Origin: Paracentrotus lividus
Lineage: Eukaryota > Echinodermata > Echinoidea > Camarodonta > Echinidae
NCBI GenBank assembly: GCA_940671915.1
Contig: CALNVZ010003425.1
Span: 37,660,934 to 37,724,933 of the forward strand
Reading direction: 5' to 3'
DNA length: 64,000 bases
The notes beneath the pieces are model-generated. The model did not search any database. It saw only the letters and a list, made by a program, of their open reading frames with translations, and was not told the DNA's origin. Numbering within the stretch: the first letter of the stretch is position 1; every line of letters begins with the position of its first letter. A program made the position numbers and the translations under genes. This document shows positions 34,428 through 45,592 of this stretch, in pieces.

Positions 34428-36235
34428 TGGGGGAGACCGGAAACAATTGTAACACTTTTTTTTCACATTTGACTTATCAACTTTATTATGGCTAAATACT
34501 TGCTTAAAACTAAATAGAACAAAATATGCACATCTTAGCTCGACATATAAATAGGTTTTGGTTAAAAAAACAATTTCTTTTGAAGCCATTATCATTTCAA
34601 AGCAAGAGGTCAAGTGTTACAACTGCCCCACAACACGGGGCAATATTATTGTAACACAACTATGGGGAAATTGTAACACATGAAATTGTAGCATTTTGTT
34701 TTACTTTATCAAAGTTTATGCACTTGACGGATCCAAGATTTAAACAACATTAACCACGTAAACTAATTATAATAAAACATGACAATGTTTGACTCATTTA
34801 CATTATATTTTCCACTTGCTATATGCATGATATGGGGCAAAAGTTATGATATTTTGTTAAACACGTTGTTACATTTGCCCCCGAGGAGGGTGACCATATT
34901 TAGGGAGATTTGTTTCTATCGTATAGCTTGGGTATTCATCGTTGAAACTTTAGCAAAATAGAGGCCAAAGAACATAATTCTAAATAATTAAAAATGACAG
35001 CCATAGCTCAACCACATATTTAGCCAGAAGAAAAACATTGGGTAAGATATTACTTTCCCGCTAAAAAACGATTATTATTATTATTTTTTTTTTTAATTCT
35101 TATTTTTTTTAGGGTAGATGTAGGGAATACCGGCCACTTAAGCTCATTTGCTTAATTAGGACATGAAAACAATAAAATCACAAAAGAAAAAGATTCTCAT
35201 TGTTAGCTACATCATTCAACATAATTTTCCAAAAAAATTGAGTAATCAATATTTGTTGAGGCAGTTATATGCAAATAATGACGTCATGGTAAATTGTCCG
35301 GCATTCCCTACAGTTAGGAAATACCGGACAGTATGTTTTTACCCTCTTTTTTGTATAAAGATCTGTCTGGAAGCACTGATTTGAATGTAAACTCAAACTT
35401 AACAAGTTTGTATTGATTTTTTATAACATTATTCATTTTTAGAAGATTATATGCATTTTACTACAAAATTTCAAAACACTCAGAATAACTTTATATCTCA
35501 TGTAGATCATGACATATCACAATAATAAAGAAGAATAGACATTTCAAATTGTCAAACAATTTAATAAATAATATATACATTATATATGCAATACGAACTC
35601 AACCCGGAAGTAAAACAAACAACCGTCAATGTGGTGTCCGGTATTCCCTACACAAAAAAATGACTGACTAGCACTTTTCAACACACTGCCACCCCAATAC
35701 ACAGGCTTTGTACAGTGCAAACACTCCATACACGTTTGGCCCACCCTCCACACATGTCCATAATGCATGAAATAGAGGTCATGCCCCAATTCTATTTTTA
35801 TACCATCACATTCTCTAAAATTTCAATTTTTACATCAGGCCATTTTTCAGGCTGCAAATTTTCCTACCTTGACAGACTTTGGTAGTTTTCTCGGAGATTC
35901 TCACTTATTGTTGTCGAATACAGCATTCAACCTTCCCAGACAGACCACCTGACCAATAGATGCCGGTATTTCAACTCAGTTGATCTTATGTTGGCAGCTA
36001 GGGCTGGACATGTGGTGACGTCCGATATTCCCTACTGTCCCATCTACATCTACCCTATTATTATTATAATTTTTTTTTTTTTTTGCTGTAGAATGTTCCA
36101 CGAACCTGCTTACACTCAAACAGCAGGTGGAGCTATGAAATGCGCATGTTCTGTACACAGGTTAAGTTTGTAGTGTGTTTGTGCTAGGGATGGGAGCCTC
36201 TGTTACAATTGTTACAATTGTCCCCAGTCTCCCCT
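34428..36235. mobile_element. Outer TIR element with reiterated TTGTAACA motif
   Basis: Left end GGGGGAGACCGGAAACAATT and complement of the right end GGGGAGACTGGGGACAATTG. The motif (TGTTACAA..GCCCC and its complement) recurs at 34445, as an inverted pair at 34615-34629 and 34637-34656, at 34664-34683, at 34866-34882 and at the right end 36201-36234. The 35110-36057 element is inserted in it. No transposase ORF. Confidence 0.7.
35110..36057. mobile_element. 948-bp TIR element with reiterated GGGAATACCGGAC motif
   Basis: Left end TAGGGTAGATGTAGGGAATA; complement of the right end TAGGGTAGATGTAGATGGGA. The core recurs at 35121, as an inverted pair at 35296-35333, at 35636-35654, degenerately near 35961, and at 36019-36037. 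The inverted pair follows TGACGTCATGG. Shared blocks with 12937-13926 include TAAGCTCATTTGC and CACCATCACATTCT. AT/ATT-rich tracts lie on both sides and may be the insertion site. Confidence 0.75.
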
Positions 36236-36390
36236 TCGAAACCCTCATTCCGTTCTTGACTATTGTTACATATATCCTTCAATTTTACATGTATGTTATA
36301 ATTACATGTAAACTTTGCCATGGCGTCCAAATGTATGTATTAGAGAAATAAATACCATCCCAATTCGAAATTGGAAAATATCTACAGCAT

Positions 36391-36414
36391 GTATATATAT
36401 ATATATATATATAC
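36391..36414. repeat. (TA)n microsatellite
   Basis: About 11 TA units. Confidence 0.95.
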
Positions 36415-36458
36415 ACGCAACCATTTCAATTCCGGCATTTAAAAAAATATATCTCTTA

Positions 36459-36876
36459 AAGGGATTGAGTAACTTTCAAAAACAGGAACAATTAGATCAA
36501 GATTAATAAAATTATATTGCTCATACAGTAAAAACAAACTACTGAAAGTTTCAGATCAAATGGGAGTCATTTACTACCTTAAAACAGTGTAACAAACAAT
36601 GCCAAGCTCACTAGGCCGCTAGGGACGGGGTTATACAACATGAAATGGGTGTATGTTCTGCCATGTGGAAAAAGCACATGGTTTTATAAACCATCCGGTG
36701 TTGGTTTATAAAAATTGAGTATGAAATCATTGATATCTCGAAGGTAAAGCAAGCAATAATAGCTCGCAAATTTGAAGAGATACCAGACTGACCTAAGTGT
36801 TTCTAATTATGTTGGCAAAATAAGCTAAATCGAATAAAATGTTATTTTAATATCATTCAGTGTTACTGCATCCCTT
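36459..36876 (+). mobile_element. TTAA-flanked MITE, copy 1
   Basis: TTAA precedes AGGGATTGAGTAAC, and GTTACTGCATCCCT precedes TTAA at the other end. The body matches 45177-45592 through ACCATCCGGTGTTGGTTTAT and TCATTGATATCTCGAAGGTA. Non-coding. Confidence 0.85.
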
Positions 36877-36880
36877 TAAG

Positions 36881-37571
36881 GGAGAGGAGTAAGCTCTGCT
36901 CACATGAAGGTAATATATTTCTTCTTATTATTTTTGAAAAAATATGCAACATTTAATGTTACTAGTACATCATGTTAGCTCACGATTCATTATTTTTAAA
37001 GAATATTTCACGATTGAGTATAATGATTCTCATCTTAACCCGTTGAAGACTAAATTCTCTTATTACCATAGTATAGACATGCTATACATGAAGCTCCCCA
37101 TCTCTCCCGTCGTTGGTTTAAAAGTCACACTTAGATAAAAATACATTTTGCAAATTGAAAAAGAAGGTTATTTAAAGAGATGTTTCAAGCATAACATCCT
37201 CCTCCTGTGCCTCTGACATCGCCCACCAGTTGTATCAGCTGCATCGTGTTATCGAAACGTTAACATATCTCCAGAGATACTGTCCGTAGTCATAACCTGA
37301 TTAAATCTAGAAACGTCATGTTTCTATTCTTAATAGGCCTACTATATATACGAGGCGCAGGAGACAGAAGCGAAGAGAAGGCAAATGTTTTTGAAAAGAG
37401 AGAGAAAGAGAGAGGAAGAGTTTTAGTTGGACAATAAATGGAGAGAAATTTAGAATATGTGCTTAGAACAGGGCCAATATCAGTGCCTCCGATTTTATTT
37501 TAACTTTGTATCATTTTAATCGTTTTGATAATATTTCTCGTTCAGTATGTTAGAATATAATATGTATAACA
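36881..37571. other. No gene seen
   Basis: AT-rich sequence with an AG-rich stretch at 37355-37425. Confidence 0.4.
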
Positions 37572-38537
37572 CATATCAATTCTACTCTATGTAAAATGTA
37601 AAGTTAACGTATACCAATGTGCGGCATTAAATTGTAATTAAACAAGGCGCGTCCATTATCTAAGAGGCCAGACGCAACAAAGTGACGTTGGAAATACGGC
37701 TGAGAAGCGCAGAAATCTATACAGCTGGCTGCAATAATAAATTAGCTCACAAAAACTCGAGTAAGAAGACTTCCCTGCAGTGTAATGGTATTGTCCGTTT
37801 GGTTGAGCAATCTACTCGTGGAGATGAAAGAAATTGATGAACTTTTATCATGTTGTTAGTTAATAGATTCTCCAGACCAGATGAAGGAAATACACATTTG
37901 GGCAATCTTATAACATTATTGTGCTGAAGTTGTAATCAGAATATGCAATTCATATAAATTGATGCTCAAAACAATGACATAGATTGTGAACTTGTCACAA
38001 GTCTTGTGAAAATGCCGTTCACATGTTTCTATGCAATATGCATGTGATAAGCGTAAATATTGACTAGTCGAGGAAAGAACCCCTTATGATTATGTTCAAA
38101 GTGACAGGACTTTTTTTTAATCAATTAAAATGAATGTACCATCTCCGGAAAGCTGAGAATTCAAGCTTTTAATTGCCCTGTGAACAATAAGCTATAATAG
38201 TATAATGCGGCATCGAGGATCAAAACTATGCAGCGCATGAGCTATTTTGAGAGCAAAATATACTATATTGTACAGAAATTTGATCTGACTAGGCTTTCGA
38301 ATTGACACAAGTGACAGGGCTTTTTTTCTTTGCAATAAGTTATTCCTATTTTTGAAAAATTCAGACTCTTAGCGTACTTATTCAAGTTGAACATTTCTTT
38401 GAAAAGGTAGTTGCTCGCCACAATAAAGAAAATAAAGTGAAAAACTGTCCAAAAACAAAAAAACTCAATGGGCGCGTTCGCTTTGAGTAGAATGGTAGCG
38501 CCCTCTATCTCTTAAGTTTACAACTAGAATTGATATG
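37572..38537 (-). mobile_element. About 1-kb TIR element, copy 2 (inverted)
   Basis: Starts CATATCAATTCTACTC and ends ACTAGAATTGATATG. It aligns in reverse to 2852-3878 over nearly its whole length, with both copies carrying a GAGGGCGCTA/TAGCGCCCTC block just inside the same end. Confidence 0.75.
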
Positions 38538-38689
38538 CCACCGAAATATTTTTACATTCATTTGCGAACATATTCTGTGAACTGAAATTCTTAAATAAAT
38601 GCCTGGGAATGATAATTACAAAATCTTTCTGAACCATTCAAATACGATTCAGGAACGTGTCAGGAACATAACAACATTGACTGATTGTG

Positions 38690-38789
38690 TCACATTTTGT
38701 TCCGTTGGGAGCCAGAAGGGCGCTTTTGCTGTACCAAGTCAATGATAACACCGTCCTTCTGGTTCTCAGCCGACGAGATGTCTTTGGAG
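38690..38789 (-). CDS. Weak candidate terminal exon
   Basis: Minus strand shows a good acceptor (TTTACTCTTTTCCAG) followed by an open frame SKDISSAENQKDGVII...GSQRNKM and stop. A second frame over the same DNA also stays open (RTRRTVLSLTWYSKSALLAP), so the frame is uncertain. No partner exon or polyadenylation signal was found. Could be chance. Confidence 0.2.
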
Positions 38790-39111
38790 CTGGAAAAGAG
38801 TAAATTGTCACAAAATTTTGCTGATCCATATGCGTGAAACAGAGCCATAGCACTTACGTTACATGTATGCCTTGCATATTGGTAACGCAACTTTTGATGT
38901 TTAATAGGCCTACCGCAGTAAGTGTGATTAAAAAACGAATTTGTTAAAACAATATTATTCAATAAGAGAACAAACAATATAATTATATTGTATAAGCTGA
39001 TTTTCGGGGGAAAAAAGGAAAAAAAAAAAGACAAGAATTTCATATCTACCTAAGATATTCACGTGACACCTGATCACAAGGCATTCACTCTAGTGCTTTG
39101 AAAACACGTCC

Positions 39112-39259
39112 TACACTCCAAAAACGTTGGTATTTAATAGGTTTTTAAATCAACACCGCTGGTGTATCTATAGGGCAACACCAACGGGAGTGTTGTCCTA
39201 TATAAACACCAGTGGTGTTAATTTAACAGCAATCTGTACACCATCGTCATTGCAGTGTA
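39112..39259. mobile_element. 148-bp hairpin MITE
   Basis: Short inverted termini TACACTCCAA and TTGCAGTGTA enclose nested palindromes around AACACC(A/G)...GGTGTT, including ATAGGGCAACACC and GTGTTGTCCTAT. Confidence 0.6.
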
Positions 39260-39394
39260 CTGAAATTTTAGTGTGTCTGACTCGCCGTTATGTCTGAAAT
39301 AGTTTTCTAGCCATTTGTAACGATGGGAAGTCAAAGAATGTTTGTTAAGGACATGAAGGAAGTGATTTGAATCCCATCGATAACAGTTAACGGA

Positions 39395-39570
39395 AGACGA
39401 CTCTTTTCAAACGTCTTTTTAAAGGAATGGACGCAGGCCAAATGCCCTCCAGCTGTTTGTGGGGTTGGAAAGGGACCTTTTTTCAAAAGAATCTTTTAAG
39501 GGATGGAAGAAGGCAAAATGTACCCCGGCTATTTGAGAGGTTGGCAATTTTTTTTTTTTTTTTTTTTTGC
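39395..39570. repeat. Two-copy tandem of about 85 bp and poly-T
   Basis: GGAATGGACGCAGGCCAAATG...GGGGTTGG and GGGATGGAAGAAGGCAAAATG...GAGAGGTTGG are diverged copies. A 20-base T run follows at 39549-39568. Confidence 0.65.
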
Positions 39571-40364
39571 GCTTGAGTGTCCCTCTTTTCTCCCTCTTTT
39601 TCTTCTGTATTGTCCTTTTGCATGTTCGATTCTTTCTTCAATAATCGGGTCACAAGTGAACCTCGGCGGAATTTTAAACTTTGGCGGCGATTCACCCTTT
39701 TACAGCATCAAAGACGACCTTCATACCCTGATAACGTTACATTGGTCATTTAAGCTTTACTTATCAGACTATCAACTTGCGATTTCCCTCGTTTAAAGTA
39801 CAAAATGGTGTTATAAAGACCGTTGTATAATCTCACAAAGGACATGGAAACAAAGGAAACGATATACATGTATAGAGGAACTCTTCAGGGCCACACGTAG
39901 CGGCCAGTCAAGGGCAGGATCGGACAGTGGTGATATCTAGAGTAGATAGTACTGCTCCCTATGGATCGCACGACGAGGTTAATAACAATCACGATAGGTT
40001 TGAAGATAGCCGTGGCATAGCCAACACTAATGAGACATCATTGCGTGGCGCCCCTCTTCGTCAAAACATGCCCTAAAATAATTGAAAAAAAAACTCTTCC
40101 CAAACCCCCTCAAGAAAAACGACCCCTCCCCCCCCCCCCAAAAAAAAAAGATCGTTGTGTCGGCACCATCCACCACCAAATGTCTTCCAATCAAAAATAA
40201 AAAATGCTACCCCACCCTCAATTAAAGGAAGGTGAAAAAATGAAGATCATTAATTCCGTTGGTGCCCCTTTCCTTCAAAAGATGGCACAATGAACATATG
40301 CGAAGATTGATTCTCTCCCTAAAAAAGGAGGAATAAGGAAGAAATTATGTATGTAAGAAATACA

Positions 40365-40375
40365 CCCCCCCCCCC

Positions 40376-40434
<59 letters not shown>
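40365..40434. repeat. C-run joined to a 57-base A-run
   Basis: C tract 40365-40376 followed by A to 40434. The remainder of 39571-41110 shows no feature I can support; it should be intron or 5' flank of the receptor gene. Confidence 0.9.
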
Positions 40435-40439
<5 letters not shown>

Positions 40440-41110
40440 ACAATTGGTAATCATGACAGCCTTCAAACTTAATACCTCAGTCAGACCGCTAGACTGACAC
40501 CAAACCGACTCAAAACCGGTCACTAACTTGCCTTTCACGGTGATGTAATACCTTGTTCAGCTTGGGGTTGGGTGCAAAACGGTCTCTCAGGTGTGACCAC
40601 GGCACAATAGTGGTATGTATTGTACATGTCAGGATGTAATAGTTCTTGAATATATTACGTGGGCAGAGAATCTGGATCCACTGATCACGTACATCGTAAA
40701 ACTTTCTGCTTCACAGTCATCATTACAATCGCATCCTGTCCCATCAAGAATCCCCTCGGAAATAGTCAAGAGGGATTTTATGAAAAGGGGTCGAGAAAAA
40801 TCACGAAGCATTGTAGCCAAGTAATTAAAATCTTCCGAGCCTATGTACGCTACATTCAAAAGGTTATAATTCTTCATATTGAAAAATATCATTTGATGTT
40901 TTTTTTAATTTTTTTTTAAAATAAATATTCGTAGTGTCGTTCTGTGACGGTGACAAGTGCGCAGGCATGACAGGATTTCTTTGCCGTTACCCTAATGAGT
41001 GTTCCTTTATAATGAAACGTTTTACTCCTTGCTTTTCTCACCTCAACTTCACATCAAAACTTATTTATCATTGGTATGTTTTTGGTTTGTTCTTCCCATC
41101 CTGTTTACAG

Positions 41111-41246
41111 GTGACCGTGCAGGCATCAAGCGCGACTCTTGTTGCCATGACAGCAGACCGGTACCGTGTGATCCTCCATCCCATCCACTCACTCCATTCC
41201 AGGACGGTAACCCGAGCCAACGTCATCAACTTCGTTATATGGATAG
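41111..41246 (+). CDS. Kisspeptin/GPR54-like receptor, exon covering TM3-ICL2-TM4
   Basis: The exon is preceded by CTGTTTACAG and followed by GTGTGTGA. It starts in phase 0 with VTVQASSATLVAMTADRYRV and continues through the ICL2 stretch ILHPIHSLHSRTVTRANV to NFVIWI, ending with one base of a split Gly/Ala codon. DRY at the cytoplasmic end of TM3 is intact (G-protein coupling). VTVQA.ATL..M..DR is characteristic of the kisspeptin, galanin and allatostatin receptor group. The reading frame before the acceptor is intron, so any longer open frame should not be taken as protein. The preceding exon, for the N-terminus, TM1 and TM2, was not found in the window. Confidence 0.85.
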
Positions 41247-41687
41247 GTGTGTGAAGCTTAGAAATATAAAACCATTAGTGCGACACGTCCAGAGCTTATT
41301 CAGACTGGAAATAAATTCAGACCTCAGTCATAACGGCGAGTCAGGCACACTAAAAATATTAGACGAGATGAATGATTACCATGATTGCATTGCCCGGAAT
41401 AAGAAATCATTCATGTCAGTGATAGGTTTACGACTCTTGTTAAGGTGTATGACCGAGACTTTTTTTTTACGTGTTATACAAAAAGTGGAATCGTCTGAGT
41501 TCAAGGACAACTTAAAGTACCCCTTTGATAATACAATAAACTTTTTATTTTATTTTTTTAGGGAGGGGAGGGGGTTTGTGTCACAAAAGAGCCAACTTAA
41601 AGCTGATCCTCTGACTTGATTCTGGTAACTTTTGGATGACTGGTTATTGGGCTCGCTAATGTTAAGCTCGGTCCATCTTAACGCTTC

Positions 41688-41828
41688 AGGAGGGCGTTTC
41701 ATGAAAGGAATTGTCGGACGTTTTATCCGACAAACTGTTATAAGCTACTGAAATGCTTGCATCTGATTGGTTGAGAGCAAATTTGTCGGATAAAATGTCC
41801 GACAAGTCCTATGATGAAATGCCCCCCT
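41688..41828. mobile_element. MITE in receptor intron (TIR AGGAGGGCGTTTCATGA)
   Basis: AGGAGGGCGTTTCATGAAAG pairs with the complement of the right end AGGGGGGCATTTCATCATAG. Inner GTCGGACGTTTTATCCGACA and GTCGGATAAAATGTCCGACA form a long stem. Confidence 0.85.
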
Positions 41829-41831
41829 GGA

Positions 41832-41998
41832 CCGTTTTTCACCAAATCTTTCGTAAGTTACGAATAGCTTTACGAACGACTGGTATCATTCCTTGTGCTA
41901 AATGATATCAGCTTCATTTGATTAGTTTAGAACCCAAGAATATGTCCCAGTCGTTCGTAAAGTCATTCGAAACTTTACGAAAGACTTAGTGAAACACC
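41832..41998. mobile_element. Second MITE directly adjacent in the intron
   Basis: CCGTTTTTCACCAAATCTTT at the left pairs with the complement of the right end (GGTGTTTCACTAAGTCTTTC). Inner ACGAACGACTGG/CCAGTCGTTCGT pairing. Only about 3 bp separates it from the previous MITE. Confidence 0.8.
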
Positions 41999-42654
41999 AC
42001 ACATGGTTGTTAACAAGTTCACTTGTAGCAGCTAGCTCGAATCAATACTCCATTTTTTAAATATAATTTAGTTCCTCTTATTTTTTTACCATTTCATTTA
42101 TTTTGTATAAGGAATGTTGTGCGTCTGAACAGGGCGTTCTTGAAGTGAGTAAATAGGAAGCAGAAAACGGTTGGATCTTTATTATCTATTGCAAATTGTG
42201 TGAAAGCCAGGTGTGGTTACGTAGAACAGCGATGCAATGGGCAACAATGAATCATTACATTATTTATAGTGTGAATGTATAAATAAAAGGAAATTATACA
42301 GGACACCAATGGGATTATCAAATTATCTACTGATACAAAACAATACAACAAAACAGGATAGGAATAGGCATACTTTAGTAATTCAGTCATCTCGGTTTTC
42401 ACCCACGAATGTGAGATCAAATGATAATGTGTTACTAAATACACATGTCTGGGATTTTTTGCCCAATGAGATTAAAACTTTTATCGGGTTTTTCTTCATG
42501 AAATGCGTCCTAAAGTAGGTAGGGGACATGGGCCTATTACGGAATTTCTTTGCAAATGCAACGACAGCCATGTAGTAGTGGCACTGAAATCTCTTATGAT
42601 TAACATGATTATGCGGCAGTCACATGTACAAAACGCAAGACCAGCTCATTGAAA

Positions 42655-42805
42655 TTTGTGAAAATTGCCGACAACGCGCACACAGAGCGTACACATAGAC
42701 AGTGAATGCACAACGTTGGCTAAACGCACTCGAAGAGTGCGTAACGGACACCCAGCGCATACTGCGCATTCGCCATGCGTCGCACATGTGACCGCGCCAT
42801 AAAAG
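42655..42805 (-). mobile_element. GGTCACA-ended repeat, copy 1
   Basis: Complement reads ATGGCGCGGTCACATGTGCG then GACGCATGGCGAATGCGCAG, matching 55601 onward (ATGGCCCGGTCACAGTCACA). GCGCA words are frequent. Only one terminus is clear. Confidence 0.45.
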
Positions 42806-43574
42806 AAAACATTTACTCTTGCATTTATCCTGCAGCTTCCTGAATTGTTATTATATGCATCATGTGTATGAAAACCACCTGGAATTTAGCACAAAATGCG
42901 TAGACAATCGCCATTGGAGCTGACTTAGAACTATAATAACAACAACAACAAACAAACCAACAAAATATTTATAATTTCAGGCCCCTTTTTTCACACCAGT
43001 CCTTCTAATTCATGATAATCTACTCACAATCAAAATAACATAAAAGTAACATGCACATTACGCAAAACGCATCAGGGGCATAATTCCACATAATGTGCAA
43101 TAAATAGTATAAACGTCACAATGGTACTTAAACGAAGGGGATGTTAGCGCCCTCTCCGATAAGCCCGTGTCACACAGTCCCGAAGTTGAGCAACGATGGA
43201 CACACGAACATGGAAAATTTCAAATTTTGCTCTATCAGAAGCATCGGGCAGCATCGGGCCATTTTAGCATTGTTTAGATACATTCTTAGCCATTTTCTAT
43301 AAAAAGCATGACCATCGGGGGAGTTTTTTTTTCAGACTTCGGCAGCAACTTCCGATGCATCGAAAAAATCTTTGGCAGCCCCCCCCCCCAAAAAAAAAAA
43401 AAAAAAAAAAAAATCCCGATCGAAAATCTGCATTGATCACCATTGCTGGCATGGCAAGATTAAATGATTTCGGTTGCGGGAGGAGTTCTTCAAACAAGCT
43501 AGCTCCCACGCTGGAACATTACTCTAATCCTCATTATTTTTTGTTGTCGTTTGTTCTTTATTTTTGCTTTACAG

Positions 43575-44269
43575 CTTCATTTATTCTTCACATCCCTGCC
43601 ATGCTTTTGATGGAAGTCCACAGCGGTCCAGTCCACGAAGTCAAATTTTGCGGTGCGCGTGGTTTCAGCACAGGCGGACAAGGCGATCAACAGAAATGGC
43701 TGTACGCGTTCCGTGCCTACCAAGTCTATGCCAAACTCATTCTCTATATCCTACCCTTCATCATAATGTCCTACTGCTACCTCCGTATCCTGCGCACCGT
43801 ATGGAGTAGTTTCTACCTGGCCAGCATGGCGTCTGAAGCACAACGAAAGAAGCGATGGAAGGTCACACGAATGACCCTCCTGGTGGTCATCCTCTTCGGG
43901 GTTTGCTGGGGTCCCATCCACGCCATCAACCTCGCCACGTCGTTTCAGATCGATGGTGAGGCCATGCAGAGCGTCCACCTCATGCACTTCACTTTCTTCT
44001 CGCTCTGTCTGGCCTATTCTAACTCAGCCCTCAATCCTTTCCTCTATGCGTTCAGTGGGAGAAGCTACCGAGAGATGTTGCTCTATTCGTTTCAGTCGAG
44101 GCAGACTCGTCGAAAGTGTTCGAGTGCTTTCACCCGAGGCACACGACTCTATTCACCTCAACAGTCTCTGAACTCTGTCGAACCAAACAACACGGACAAC
44201 CGAAGAGTCAACATTAGACCTATCCTCATTAGGAAAACCTTTCCAACGCTCAAGACGAACTCATTATGA
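43575..44269 (+). CDS. Kisspeptin/GPR54-like receptor, terminal exon (TM4 to C-terminus)
   Basis: After CTTTACAG the exon supplies two bases that complete the split codon from 41246, then runs 230 codons to TGA. It encodes the rest of TM4 (SFILHIPAMLLMEV), ECL2 with the conserved Cys (EVKFCGARG), TM5 (LILYILPFIIMSYCYLRI), a basic ICL3 (AQRKKRWKVTRM), TM6 with CWGP (LFGVCWGPIHAINLATSF), TM7 with the NPxxY-type NPFLY (CLAYSNSALNPFLYAFSGRS) and a Ser/Arg-rich tail. FGVCWGPI resembles GPR54 more than galanin or allatostatin receptors, which have a different residue after CW. Class A GPCR is secure; the ligand class is inference. Confidence 0.9.
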
Positions 44270-45176
44270 AGGATACTCACATCGGGATAAAAATACTGTA
44301 TAAAGTCGTTTTTTGAAACTTACACTTAACACGGATTTATATTTTTAAACTATTTATCTATATTGATAATTATCATCATGTACAGCGTGATTTCTTTGGT
44401 TTTTTTTTTATTCAACATAAATTTAACTTATTTCAATCCTTAGTGAAGGAGAAATTGACGATCGTGTATAGCTTTGGAAATAATAGTTATAATAATAATA
44501 AAGGTAATGATGACAATATTATAATGGATTATTATTATTTTATTATTTATTAATCATTATTTGAATTTGAAGTCTTGGATAATAATCCAAGACTTGGATC
44601 AAATTCTGTAACTTCAGACCTGTAGCCCGACCTATACAATAAATCTTATTTCAAAGAACATTTGTGGCAAAAGATCCGAATAGTATATTTGACACGACAA
44701 AAACGTATATCTTGTCATCATGATGCATAGTAATGAAACTAATGATTTCTTTGTCGATGTTAATGAAAATATTCCTCAATCATTTTTACAAAGAACGATG
44801 CCTCAATAAAAAAATGTAAACTTTAAAAAAAATTATATATGAATTCGAAATAAACTTGATATATTGAGGGAAAATACTTAAATATTTACTCCAATTAGAT
44901 GTAAGATAGGTAAATTGACGTACTAGAAATAAAGCTTAATTAGTGTAGCAAGCAGCTTATTAATGAATCTTAAACAAAATAGTCTAAGCATTCAAGATGG
45001 CTAATTGGCAAGAACCACTCCGAATTTTAATGGTAAAAGACGGGAAAGTTATTTTAAAAAAAAACTACCTCTTTTCTGTTTCAGGCACCACACTACGGAA
45101 AAATATCCCCAATTGCATGCAAACATGCTGTACAAATAGTTTACGATTTAAAAGACTTTATATTAAAGGGATTTAG
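44270..45176 (+). other. 3' region of the receptor gene
   Basis: AATAAA hexamers at 44497-44502, 44638-44643 and 44805-44810 are candidate polyadenylation signals for the receptor transcript. The rest is AT-rich. Which site is used cannot be told from sequence. Confidence 0.5.
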
Positions 45177-45592
45177 TAGCTTTCAAAAACAAGAGCAATT
45201 ACATCAAGATTAATAAAATTATATTGTTCCAACAGTAAAAAAAAAACTACTGAAAATTTCAGATCAAATGGAATTCATTTACTACCTTAAAACAGTGTAA
45301 CAAACAATGCCAAGAATACAGTTGAACACCAGTACCCTCTGCTGATAGCTCACCAGGCCACTAGAGACGGGGGACTTTACAACAGGAAATGGGTGTGTGG
45401 AAAAGCACATGGTTTTATAAACCATCCGGTGTTGGTTTATAAATTTTGAGTATGAAATCATTGATATCTCGAAGGTAAAGCAAACAATTAGCTTGCAATT
45501 TTGAAGAGGTACCAGACTGACCTTAGTGTTGGCAAAATAAGCTAAATCGAATAAATGTGATTTGAATATCATTCAATGTTACTGCAACCCTT
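45177..45592 (+). mobile_element. TTAA-flanked MITE, copy 2
   Basis: TTAA precedes AGGGATTTAGTAGC; GTTACTGCAACCCT precedes TTAA. Same family and orientation as 36459-36876, from which it differs by a 23-bp segment (GAATACAGTTGAACACCAGT...) and small indels. Confidence 0.85.

Noticed and set aside
40629..40919. Overlapping open frames on both strands just upstream of the receptor exon
   Set aside because: No TM1 or TM2 sequence, no splice sites joining to 41111, and no domain recognised.
40934..41110. N-terminal extension of the receptor exon
   Set aside because: The frame is open by chance; CTGTTTACAG at 41101-41110 is a clear acceptor and the upstream residues do not resemble a GPCR.
43355..43574. 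N-terminal extension of the last receptor exon
   Set aside because: It includes a Lys run from an A tract and is followed by an acceptor at 43571-43574 that restores the phase from the first exon.
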